A program made the position numbers and the translations under genes. This document shows positions 7,791 through 13,518 of a stretch of 32,711 nucleotides of DNA, one piece after another. Position 1 is the stretch's first letter, and each line of letters opens with the position of its first letter. The notes beneath the pieces were generated by a model, which was given only the letters and a program-made list of their open reading frames with translations, was not told the origin of the DNA and searched no databases. The stretch comes from an uncultured Alistipes sp. (GTDB taxonomy: Bacteria > Bacteroidota > Bacteroidia > Bacteroidales > Rikenellaceae). The stretch covers positions 22,844 through 55,554 of the forward strand of contig CAJTYA010000018.1 of NCBI GenBank assembly GCA_910583985.1, written 5' to 3'.

Positions 7791-8130
7791 ACCATTTACG
7801 AACTGTCGGGTATCCGATCTGTATAAATATAGGCGGCTGCGGCCGAAATGCGCGCCGCAACAATCGTTTTTCCGTCTTCCGCTTTTCCGAGCGAGGCGGC
7901 TGCCGGAAAAATGACCGAGCAGTCCTCGCGGGAAAACCGGAACTTTCACCGTGTCGTGCAGACTGCCCGCCCTCCGGACAACCGTCGGCGCAGCGGCAGG
8001 CCCGAAAGCCGGACACGGGAAACGCTCCGGGATGTTCCATGCGGCGCCGGAAACCGCCCCGCACGGTCCGTATTGAGGCATGCCCTCCGGTTTCGTTCGC
8101 GTCCGATCCCCCGAATGCCTTTTTCGGAGG
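7791..8130. other. GC-rich intergenic, no gene seen
   Basis: This stretch holds only the weak promoter candidate TATATTTA (minus strand, 7824-7831) for the LRR operon and the left copy of the transposon target duplication (8123-8130). Open frames here are Arg/Pro-rich and resemble no protein. Confidence 0.6.
8123..8130. repeat. target site duplication, left copy
   Basis: TTCGGAGG directly abuts the left inverted repeat and is identical to 11598-11605. Confidence 0.9.
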
Positions 8131-8155
8131 CCCAACTATATACAAGAATGTACAA
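8131..8155 (+). repeat. left terminal inverted repeat
   Basis: A 25-base end that begins CCCAACTATATACAAG. It matches the right end in inverted orientation with a single A/G difference at base 18. Confidence 0.9.
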
Positions 8156-8180
8156 TCATTGAAAATCAAGTGATTGTACA
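8149..8180. repeat. subterminal palindrome at left transposon end
   Basis: TGTACAATCA (8149-8158) and TGATTGTACA (8171-8180) form a perfect 10-base inverted repeat with a 12-base spacer, partly inside the left inverted end. No equivalent is seen at the right end. It could be a transposase binding site or a transcription stop protecting the end. Confidence 0.7.
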
Positions 8181-8202
8181 GTCGAAATGTATTATCAATG
8201 GT

Positions 8203-8483
8203 AAAAATAAAAAGACTGGCTGCGGAGTAGTTGAAAACCAATGGGTTTAACGTTGTTTTCGTGAACCACGCTTTCCTCGACAATGTTCATGTACAAATTC
8301 CCATTTGCCAAAGCGGAACCTTGGGTAGGAAATGACATGAACAGGTTTATCGCTACTGCAATAAATCTGACCAGTAGTATCTGCCATATTGGAATAGTAT
8401 TAGAATCCCACCATTGGGATAAACAAAATGTGCAGATTCCGGCGAGATGTTAAAGTTGCCAGCAGACCAGTCTTTTTAAGAAC
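8203..8483 (-). ncRNA. candidate structured RNA inside transposon (about 280 nt)
   Basis: A minus-strand promoter (8490-8522) is followed by a region without a protein gene but with nested pairings. The closing stem is AAAAAGACTGG (8209-8219) with CCAGTCTTTTT (8467-8477). Inside it, read on the minus strand, are ATCTGC/GCAGAT enclosing ATCCCA/TGGGAT, then CTACTG/CAGTAG, GTTCATGT/ACATGAAC enclosing CCAAG/CTTTGG, CGTG/CACG, and GAAAAC/GTTTTC. The 3' end reads CAGTCTTTTTATTTTT, a terminator-like T-run. I recognise no known family. Confidence 0.65.
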
Positions 8484-8489
8484 TTAGTG

Positions 8490-8522
8490 CAAAGGTACTA
8501 TAAATATCGTTGCAAAGCAAAA
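8490..8522 (-). promoter_or_regulatory. promoter of transposon RNA
   Basis: TTTTG (plus-strand 8518-8522), exactly 20 bases, then TACCTTTG (8490-8497) on the minus strand. Its -33 element overlaps the foot of the terminator of the upstream membrane-protein gene. Confidence 0.75.
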
Positions 8523-8552
8523 CGCCCTCTGAGATTTCAGAGGGCGTTTCTT
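8519..8552 (-). terminator. terminator after membrane-protein gene
   Basis: A near-perfect palindrome: AAACGCCCTCTGA, a short loop, then TCAGAGGGCGTTT. It begins 11 bases after the stop of the 98-residue gene and is followed by TTGC on the minus strand. It could work in both directions. Confidence 0.8.
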
Positions 8553-8562
8553 CGTTTACAGA

Positions 8563-8859
8563 TTAACTATGCATATACATGAGTGCCATGTTAATGCCAA
8601 TCCAAATAATATTGCAGATTGACCAAAATCTTGTAAACTTTGTTCTTAGCGGTTTAATGGCTAAGTATAGCACCGACATTATAACAATGATTCCGCTAAG
8701 TGCCGAAATGTAGCCTAACATATCATCCATTTCGCTAAAGTATCCTGCGAAATCGCCATCAATTAGGCATTGAATTGCACCGAATGCCATGATAAACGCA
8801 ATGGCAATCAGTAGTAGTTCAATGAAAATAAAGCTAAGGTTTGCTATCCACGGTTTCAT
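8563..8859 (-). CDS. small membrane protein, transposon cargo
   Basis: A 98-residue protein with three predicted membrane segments: about 8-30 (FIFIELLLIAIAFIMAFGAI), 47-68 (LGYISALSGIIVIMSVLYLAI) and 76-95. A short acidic loop (DGDFAGYFSEMDDM) lies between the first two. I do not recognise a family. It lies 12 bases after the lipoprotein gene in the same direction and ends just before a strong terminator, so the two form one transcript. Its role may be linked to the lipoprotein. Confidence 0.65.
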   Translation of the reverse strand: MKPWIANLSFIFIELLLIAIAFIMAFGAIQCLIDGDFAGYFSEMDDMLGYISALSGIIVIMSVLYLAIKPLRTKFTRFWSICNIIWIGINMALMYMHS

Positions 8860-8871
8860 AATCCTTATATT

Positions 8872-9642
8872 TTAGTTCATGTTAGCTAAAGCATTCGTAA
8901 ACTTCTCATTCAGTTTAAGGTATCTGCTCATTTGAGATGCGGATAGACTCCCTTCTGCTCTACTAAGTTTTTCGCCCCATGAGTTAGCCATATCGACCAT
9001 TTCGGTATAAGATGACATGGCAGACATGTCTCCATCAGCCATTTTCTTGCACAGTTTGATATACTCGTCAATGTATTTTTCGTAGTCATCTAAGACTGAA
9101 TCCCAATCGTTACTACTATCCGAAACATTTGATATGCTTGCCGATGACTCTGAACTACTTTGTTCAGGATAACAAAATGTCTCATCCACCACCTCGAAAG
9201 TGACCGATTTTTCAAAAATTGATAGCCTAAGATCCTCTCCCTGACTAAAATAATCCCACTTGAAAGAAACACTTTTCGTATCACCAGTAGTGCCAGTGTT
9301 GATTAAGTCAACCAATTTTGCTGTTTCTGTGTCACTCGCCTCAAATCCATAAGTTCCAGTGTCGAAGATTTCACCCGAAGAACCCATTGGATTGATGCGT
9401 AATCCACGATAACCCTTAGTTCCAATTTCACTACCGACAAGAGGATTTGTTAGCTCAAATTTAACGGTAATAAATGCTTCGTCGCCGTCATTCGTAAACA
9501 TGTAATCCCCATCGACAACCTTTACATAGTTCTTAATCAGACCTGTAATGTCGACATTGGCAACCGTTACCTTTCGTTCTTTGGGAACGCCACAGCTAAC
9601 CATTGAGCATGCCACCATTGCAAAACATAGAAACCTTTTCAT
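8872..9642 (-). CDS. lipoprotein with DUF6591-like C-terminus, transposon cargo
   Basis: A 256-residue lipoprotein. The signal ends M-V-S-C (Cys17). Residues about 25-160 look like a beta-rich domain with VTVKFELTNPLVG-type strands. A Ser/Asp-rich linker (about 160-180, SSSESSASISNVSDSS) follows. The last 75 residues are a helical domain with DDYEKYIDEYIKLCKKM and SEMD-type repeats that resembles DUF6591 of Bacteroidales lipoproteins. The AT-rich composition matches the transposon, not the chromosome. It is first in an operon with the 98-residue membrane protein. A structured region of about 200 bases precedes it, so it may have a regulated leader. Confidence 0.7.
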   Translation of the reverse strand: MKRFLCFAMVACSMVSCGVPKERKVTVANVDITGLIKNYVKVVDGDYMFTNDGDEAFITVKFELTNPLVGSEIGTKGYRGLRINPMGSSGEIFDTGTYGFEASDTETAKLVDLINTGTTGDTKSVSFKWDYFSQGEDLRLSIFEKSVTFEVVDETFCYPEQSSSESSASISNVSDSSNDWDSVLDDYEKYIDEYIKLCKKMADGDMSAMSSYTEMVDMANSWGEKLSRAEGSLSASQMSRYLKLNEKFTNALANMN

Positions 9643-9679
9643 AAAAAGTTTGGTTTAGTTGTGCATTGGCCATTGTGCT

Positions 9680-9858
9680 GCACGCAAAAGAAATGCGTGG
9701 ACTGACACTTATCGGCAGAGTGGTACGACCAAGCACCATAATCCCAGACAAGAGAAGCCCACGCAAATGCATGAGCGTTCACTTATTGTCTGTGGGATTA
9801 GATTAAATTGGTCGTTTTCTCTGCCCAGAACAATAGCTAACGCTATTCGTATGTCACC
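9680..9858 (-). ncRNA. long-hairpin RNA or structured leader
   Basis: Downstream of a minus-strand TATATTTG (9860-9867) the sequence folds into one long interrupted hairpin. Pairings, in minus-strand order, are TGACA/TGTCA, GGCAGAG/CTCTGCC, ACGACCAA/TTGGTCGT and ATCCCACAGACAA/TTGTCTGGGAT (one bulge), with a side hairpin AATAGC/GCTATT and a later hairpin CACGCA/TGCGTG (9681-9699). The shape resembles 6S RNA, but it sits in a transposon and runs towards the lipoprotein start 38 bases later. It may therefore be a separate RNA or the 5' leader of that gene. No T-run follows the last hairpin. Confidence 0.55.
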
Positions 9859-9859
9859 G

Positions 9860-9867
9860 CAAATATA
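9860..9867 (-). promoter_or_regulatory. promoter -7 element for leader and lipoprotein gene
   Basis: TATATTTG on the minus strand, 15 bases after the transposase stop. A possible TTG lies 16 bases upstream, a shorter spacing than consensus, so the match is partial. Confidence 0.5.
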
Positions 9868-9882
9868 CGAATTTTTACGGAA

Positions 9883-10830
9883 TCAACTGTAACCTCTGCA
9901 TAATTCTGAGTATCTTAGCCTTTCGGTGGGCCTCATCAGAAACTGAATGAATCTTTGCATATCTGTTAGATGCCTCGTGTTATACCGGTACGCAAATTCA
10001 TTGCAATAGAGTTGCAGATACTTTGGCCGTACTACATGATAGATACCCTTGAGTCCTCTTTTCAGATGCGACCAGAATCCCTCGATTCCATTAGTATGAT
10101 AGCCTCTTTCATTCACATAATGTTTCGTGTGATGCGTTACGACTTCGTGGGTATATTCGATAGATATGCCTTTGTAGGCTGGCCACTCATCCGTTACAAC
10201 TGTTGCGCCTCGCTTTACCAGACCATAGATAATCGTTTTCAAAGTCCTGCTGCCGGTATCTTTAACGGCTATCGCATAGACCCTATCGTCAGTCAATAAT
10301 CCGACTACCGGTGTTTTCTGTTTGGTACTACGCCCACGGTTGAATTTGAAGCGACCTTTATTCTTCCCACCGATAAAGGTCTCATCGACTTGGACGACTC
10401 CATCGAATTTGTCTGATAGGAAATTTCCTGTCTCGTCAAGATTATGCCTTATTCTGTCGAGCATGAACCATGCTGTCTTTTGAGTGACAGCTATGTCTCT
10501 GGATAATTGAAGGCTACTTATGCCCTTCTTTCTTGCAAGAAATTGGTAAATTGCATAGAACCATTTGTCTAAGGGAGCTTTGCTACCCTCGAACATAGTT
10601 CCGACAGTCACCGTAAACCTTTTACCGCAATGCCTGCATTTGTATAATCCATTGAACACTCCACCGATTTTCAACCGATAATGTTTATCCGATTGATGAT
10701 CGCAATGCGGGCATTTTGGCATGCCGTTCCATCGGTATTTCTCTAAGAATTCTCTACACGAACGATTGTCGGGTAAAGACTTCATCAGGTTGAAAAACGA
10801 TTCCGTCGGATATGTCATGCCGCTTGCCAT
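9883..10830 (-). CDS. IS1595 family transposase (ISXO2-like)
   Basis: A 315-residue transposase starting at ATG 10830 (MASGMTYPTESF). A longer frame with a TTG start at 10854 is less likely. An N-terminal zinc ribbon is visible (CPHCDHQSDKHYRLKIGG ... CRHCGKRF, about 40-75). A helix-turn-helix-like segment (ISSLQLSRDIAVTQKTAWFML) follows. The ISXO2 catalytic core has VDETFIGGKNKGR, VTDEWPAYKG and NGIEGFWSHLKRG, giving the first two acidic residues and the C-terminal signature. It catalyses cut-and-paste movement of the flanking 25-base ends. Length and motifs are intact, so it could be active. Confidence 0.92.
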   Translation of the reverse strand: MASGMTYPTESFFNLMKSLPDNRSCREFLEKYRWNGMPKCPHCDHQSDKHYRLKIGGVFNGLYKCRHCGKRFTVTVGTMFEGSKAPLDKWFYAIYQFLARKKGISSLQLSRDIAVTQKTAWFMLDRIRHNLDETGNFLSDKFDGVVQVDETFIGGKNKGRFKFNRGRSTKQKTPVVGLLTDDRVYAIAVKDTGSRTLKTIIYGLVKRGATVVTDEWPAYKGISIEYTHEVVTHHTKHYVNERGYHTNGIEGFWSHLKRGLKGIYHVVRPKYLQLYCNEFAYRYNTRHLTDMQRFIQFLMRPTERLRYSELCRGYS

Positions 10831-10920
10831 TTTACGAAATGGCGGGTAATACAAAAATCTTTAGGTTCTGTTCATTACCGAGGTTTAGTATTATTGTTAA
10901 ATATAATAAAAGTTTTTAAC

Positions 10921-10954
10921 ATGTTAAAATTCAGCAAGTTGAATGTTTTAACAT
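10921..10954. promoter_or_regulatory. palindrome upstream of transposase
   Basis: ATGTTAAAA (10921-10929) and TTTTAACAT (10946-10954) form a 9-base inverted repeat with an inner TTCA/TGAA pairing, about 90 bases upstream of the transposase start. It could be an operator or a hairpin limiting read-through into the transposase. I cannot tell which. Confidence 0.5.
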
Positions 10955-10973
10955 TGTTTCAGTAACAGAAAAA

Positions 10974-11005
10974 ACAAAAGCCCTCGATTGAGGATTGAGG
11001 GCTTA
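10974..11005 (-). terminator. terminator between cargo gene and transposase
   Basis: AAGCCCTC and GAGGGCTT pair around an 11-base loop. On the minus strand the stem is followed by TTGTTTTTT. It would stop transcripts from the 109-residue gene before they enter the transposase gene, and it also lies in the upstream region of the plus-strand 69-residue gene. Confidence 0.75.
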
Positions 11006-11019
11006 GAAAAGATACAAGT

Positions 11020-11229
11020 ATGCATCGCATTTTATCCGAAGAAGAAATCGCGGCAGCTAAAAGACATCCAGCAGCCAAAGCGTGGAGACAATCGGTCAAT
11101 GCCAATGGTGAACGAGTATTCAGTAATAGGATTCTTGGCTTAGAAATTATCGAAGAACTTCCTACTGAGGAAAAACAGTCAGATACGGATGACGTGTACT
11201 TTATTCAAGAATCTTTTGCAAGTCAATAA
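11020..11229 (+). CDS. small unknown protein, transposon cargo
   Basis: A 69-residue acidic soluble protein with an N-terminal helical stretch (ILSEEEIAAAKRHPAAKAWRQ). I do not recognise a family. It is the only plus-strand gene in the transposon. Its last 29 bases overlap the end of the convergent 109-residue gene. The reading frame is open from a clear ATG with composition like the other transposon genes, but there is no decisive evidence that it is expressed. Confidence 0.45.
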   Translation: MHRILSEEEIAAAKRHPAAKAWRQSVNANGERVFSNRILGLEIIEELPTEEKQSDTDDVYFIQESFASQ

Positions 11230-11530
11230 TATTACTGTTAATTGCTCCCTTATCAGTAGTAAATTGAAGTTGAAATATTGTAATAGTGGATAGTTCTGCA
11301 TCAAGTTTAACTCGGTAGTTACGTTTTAATTTATCAGTTATCTCAAGAATGGGATTGCCAACGACTTGAGGTCCTATATCAGAATGAATAGGGATGATAA
11401 ACGTATTCTTTACCTTTAGTGTTGTTACAACATTATAGAACGATAGTGATATGCGAAAATATCTATCGTCTTTAGAATATTTGTTAACACTTATATACAG
11501 TTCGCCAATATCGACATTTTCTTTATCCAT
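11201..11530 (-). CDS. small unknown protein, transposon cargo
   Basis: A 109-residue soluble protein, mostly predicted beta strand (ELYISVNKYSKDDRYFRISLSFYNV, TFIIPIHSDIG, ITIFQLQFTTDKG). I do not recognise a family. A good -7 element TAACTTTG (11550-11557) lies 19 bases upstream of ATG 11530, next to the right transposon end. It overlaps the 69-residue gene tail to tail by 29 bases. Transcription from this gene would run antisense to the 69-residue gene until the terminator at 10974-11005. Confidence 0.55.
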   Translation of the reverse strand: MDKENVDIGELYISVNKYSKDDRYFRISLSFYNVVTTLKVKNTFIIPIHSDIGPQVVGNPILEITDKLKRNYRVKLDAELSTITIFQLQFTTDKGAINSNIIDLQKILE

Positions 11531-11549
11531 GATTCAATCAAAACTTTAA

Positions 11550-11557
11550 CAAAGTTA
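11550..11557 (-). promoter_or_regulatory. promoter -7 element of 109-residue gene
   Basis: TAACTTTG on the minus strand, 19 bases before the start codon. The upstream -33 region would fall at or near the right inverted repeat, but no clear TTG is seen at 19-21 bases. Confidence 0.5.
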
Positions 11558-11572
11558 TGAAAAATAATCTTT

Positions 11573-11597
11573 TTGTACACTCTTGTATATAGTTGGG
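11573..11597 (-). repeat. right terminal inverted repeat
   Basis: The inverted partner of 8131-8155. It runs inward into the upstream region of the 109-residue gene, 16 bases before that gene's TAACTTTG promoter element. Confidence 0.9.
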
Positions 11598-11605
11598 TTC
11601 GGAGG
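11598..11605. repeat. target site duplication, right copy
   Basis: TTCGGAGG directly abuts the right inverted repeat. It forms part of the left arm of a hairpin (CGGAGGA at 11600-11606, TCCTCCG at 11610-11616), so the transposon landed in a small palindrome. Confidence 0.9.
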
Positions 11606-11653
11606 ATGTTCCTCCGGAGCAAGACACCGTCCGCTCCGAACAGCGTCCGCACC

Positions 11654-11669
11654 GGGCCGCAAACGGCCC
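11654..11669 (-). terminator. hairpin after S1/P1 nuclease gene
   Basis: GGGCCG and CGGCCC pair with a 4-base loop (CAAA on the plus strand), 12 bases after the nuclease stop. No T-run follows, so it is terminator-like only. Confidence 0.45.
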
Positions 11670-11681
11670 TTCGTCGCAGAG

Positions 11682-12461
11682 CTATCCGAAAATCATGTTC
11701 AGCACGGCGGCCAGCCGGAGGCCTCCCTTGAGCAACTGTTTCTCGGCCAGCAGATTGCCGGCATACAGATCGGGGTCCTCGACGGTAGCGCCCTCGCGGA
11801 CGATATCGTAAGCCACGATGCAGGTACGGGCATTGTCCTTGACCCAATCCCGCGGGGAACCGGCCGTCGAAGCGGCATTTTCGGCTTTCGTTCCGCGGTC
11901 CAGATTGTCGCACCATTCGGTCACGCTCCACGCATGGGGGCCCAGCGACGGCATATCGTCCCACACCGCGTGGAACGTCTTGTCCTGCCCGCCGATCTTC
12001 ACCCAGTAGTTGCTCGGCCGATAGTTGTAGATCACGTGACTCGGACAGTGCATGTCGGGCAGGAAGTGGACCAGATGCTTGATGTACAACAGAACGGTCG
12101 AATCGTCCAGCGACCGATAACCGCCGCGGCCGAGACGTTCGACGGCCTTTTCGGTGGCCAGCAGCGCATCGCCGGGGAAATCGGTTTCGGCATACTCGAA
12201 ATTCCGGTCCACCGGCACGCAGTGGTCGTACCACTCGTTGCAGTAGCCGCTCTTGGTCACATAGCCCATATAATCCATCCACGAAGCGTAATAGACGAGG
12301 TCGCGGCCCTCCAGATAGCGGGCCATGTTCTTCTTGGCTTTCGGCGTGAGGTGGCGCTGCGCGATGACGGCAGAAACGTCGTGGCCGAGCTTGGACCAGC
12401 CGAACGAGGGAAAAGGTGCGAAGAGCGACACGGCGAGCGCGAAGAGCAGGAATTTCTTCAT
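11682..12461 (-). CDS. S1/P1-type nuclease
   Basis: A 259-residue secreted zinc nuclease of the S1/P1 family, which cleaves single-stranded nucleic acids and 3'-phosphates in the periplasm or outside the cell. The signal peptide MKKFLLFALAVSLFAPFPSFG is cut just before WSKLGHD; in this family the exposed N-terminal Trp is a zinc ligand. Other visible ligands are His27 (LGHD), VHFLPDMHCPSH (about 130-141) and the following helical region. The length matches the family. ATG 12461 is chosen for the clean signal, since the longer frame upstream is GC-rich noise. A near-consensus -7 element TATCTTTA lies at 12518-12525. Confidence 0.85.
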   Translation of the reverse strand: MKKFLLFALAVSLFAPFPSFGWSKLGHDVSAVIAQRHLTPKAKKNMARYLEGRDLVYYASWMDYMGYVTKSGYCNEWYDHCVPVDRNFEYAETDFPGDALLATEKAVERLGRGGYRSLDDSTVLLYIKHLVHFLPDMHCPSHVIYNYRPSNYWVKIGGQDKTFHAVWDDMPSLGPHAWSVTEWCDNLDRGTKAENAASTAGSPRDWVKDNARTCIVAYDIVREGATVEDPDLYAGNLLAEKQLLKGGLRLAAVLNMIFG

Positions 12462-12525
12462 GGTGCGATTCGATTGAAGGGTTAGCGGACGACACCTCCG
12501 ACGGATGCCGCCGGCAATAAAGATA

Positions 12526-13443
12526 CGAAAAAATCCGTTGCCGCAGCCCCCGAAGATAGAAAAATGACGACGACGCACGTTGCATTCATCCGTCTGTCGC
12601 ATTCGGCGACATGCCCGCGGGACCCACCGTGCAGAGCGCCTTCCGGAGCCGATGTTCGCCGCCGTCGCTCCGGCCGTTTTTCCGACGGGGACGGACGACG
12701 CACGCTGCATGCCGAAAGACGCGCGCTGTCGTTGCTCCCGCTCGGCATGACCGAAAACGATTCGGCGCAAAAGCGACGGCCGACGGACCGGGAAGCGGAG
12801 CGCGTTCCGAACCGCCCCTCCCCGCCGTACCGACTCCGCTCGTCCGCATATCGTAACCGGTCCGAGGGCCGACGCAGACCCGATTCCGGTCGGCCGTTCC
12901 GCATCGGATTCGGCGCCACGGACTCCCGGATGCCGTTCCGCCGCTTCCGCTCCGGTTCCGGCACAGGCACAGGCAAGCGTAGGAGCCGCATCCGTCACAA
13001 CCGCGAATAGCACGCTCTGTGCCGCGGGAACCGCCCCCTATGCTCTGACAAGGCATAAAACCCGAAGACCGCGTACGGCGGGAAAAAACATCGCCGGAAT
13101 CCGTCCGCCCGCACGGGACAGACAAAGATCGAAACACGGACAGGACGTGAAATCGAGGACTTACCGGCGACACCTCACCGGCATTGCGAAAGTGCCATGC
13201 GGAACGCGCATCTTCCCTCCCCCATCGGACCGCCGCCGCTCCGGAACCGGCCCTTGTTCCGATCCGTTTCTTCCGCCGAAGCATTCACCGCACGGCATAT
13301 ACCCGTCCGGTTCACCGCCGAAAACACAGGCCGTCCGGCATCATCGTCCCGGTCCAGCCTTCCCGCCCTCCGCGTTGCGGACAGGACGGAACGACCGGGC
13401 GACGGTTGCCAGACGGTAGCGGCGGCAGAATCCGTCGGACAGA
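12526..13443. other. GC-rich stretch without recognisable gene
   Basis: About 0.9 kb between the nuclease promoter and the fimbrial terminator. Frames are open on both strands because of GC content, but all translations are Arg/Pro/Ser-rich without any family resemblance, signal peptide or motif. I see no tRNA, repeat array or transposase remnant. It may be decayed sequence or a spacer. Confidence 0.55.
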
Positions 13444-13479
13444 CAGCGGAGGCCCCCCCCGACGAGGGAACCTCCGCTG
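13444..13479 (-). terminator. hairpin at end of fimbrial operon
   Basis: CAGCGGAGG (13444-13452) pairs perfectly with CCTCCGCTG (13471-13479), 39 bases after the DUF4906 gene stop on the minus strand. A run of eight C lies in the loop. No T-run follows. Confidence 0.55.
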
Positions 13480-13518
13480 CATATCGAACGACAATCGTCG
13501 ACGGATGTCAGTCCTCCG

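Larger units (their letters stand above)
8131..11597. mobile_element. complete IS1595-type transposon with cargo
   Basis: The ends are 25-base inverted repeats with one mismatch. The left end (8131-8155) begins CCCAACTATATACAAGAATG, and the right end (11573-11597) reads inward CCCAACTATATACAAGAGTG. The element is flanked on both sides by the direct repeat TTCGGAGG (8123-8130 and 11598-11605), the 8-base target duplication expected of the IS1595 family. It is 3467 bases long and clearly more AT-rich than its surroundings. Besides the transposase it carries a lipoprotein, a membrane protein, two small unknown genes and two strongly foldable RNA regions. Intact ends and target duplication indicate a recent insertion. 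Confidence 0.92.

Noticed and set aside
8102..8330. Minus-strand frame running from the structured RNA out of the transposon
   Set aside because: The frame crosses the transposon end into flanking DNA and has no family resemblance; the RNA explanation fits better.
9659..9892. Plus-strand 77-codon frame in the transposon leader region
   Set aside because: The sequence is dominated by RNA-like pairings and a minus-strand promoter; the translation resembles nothing.
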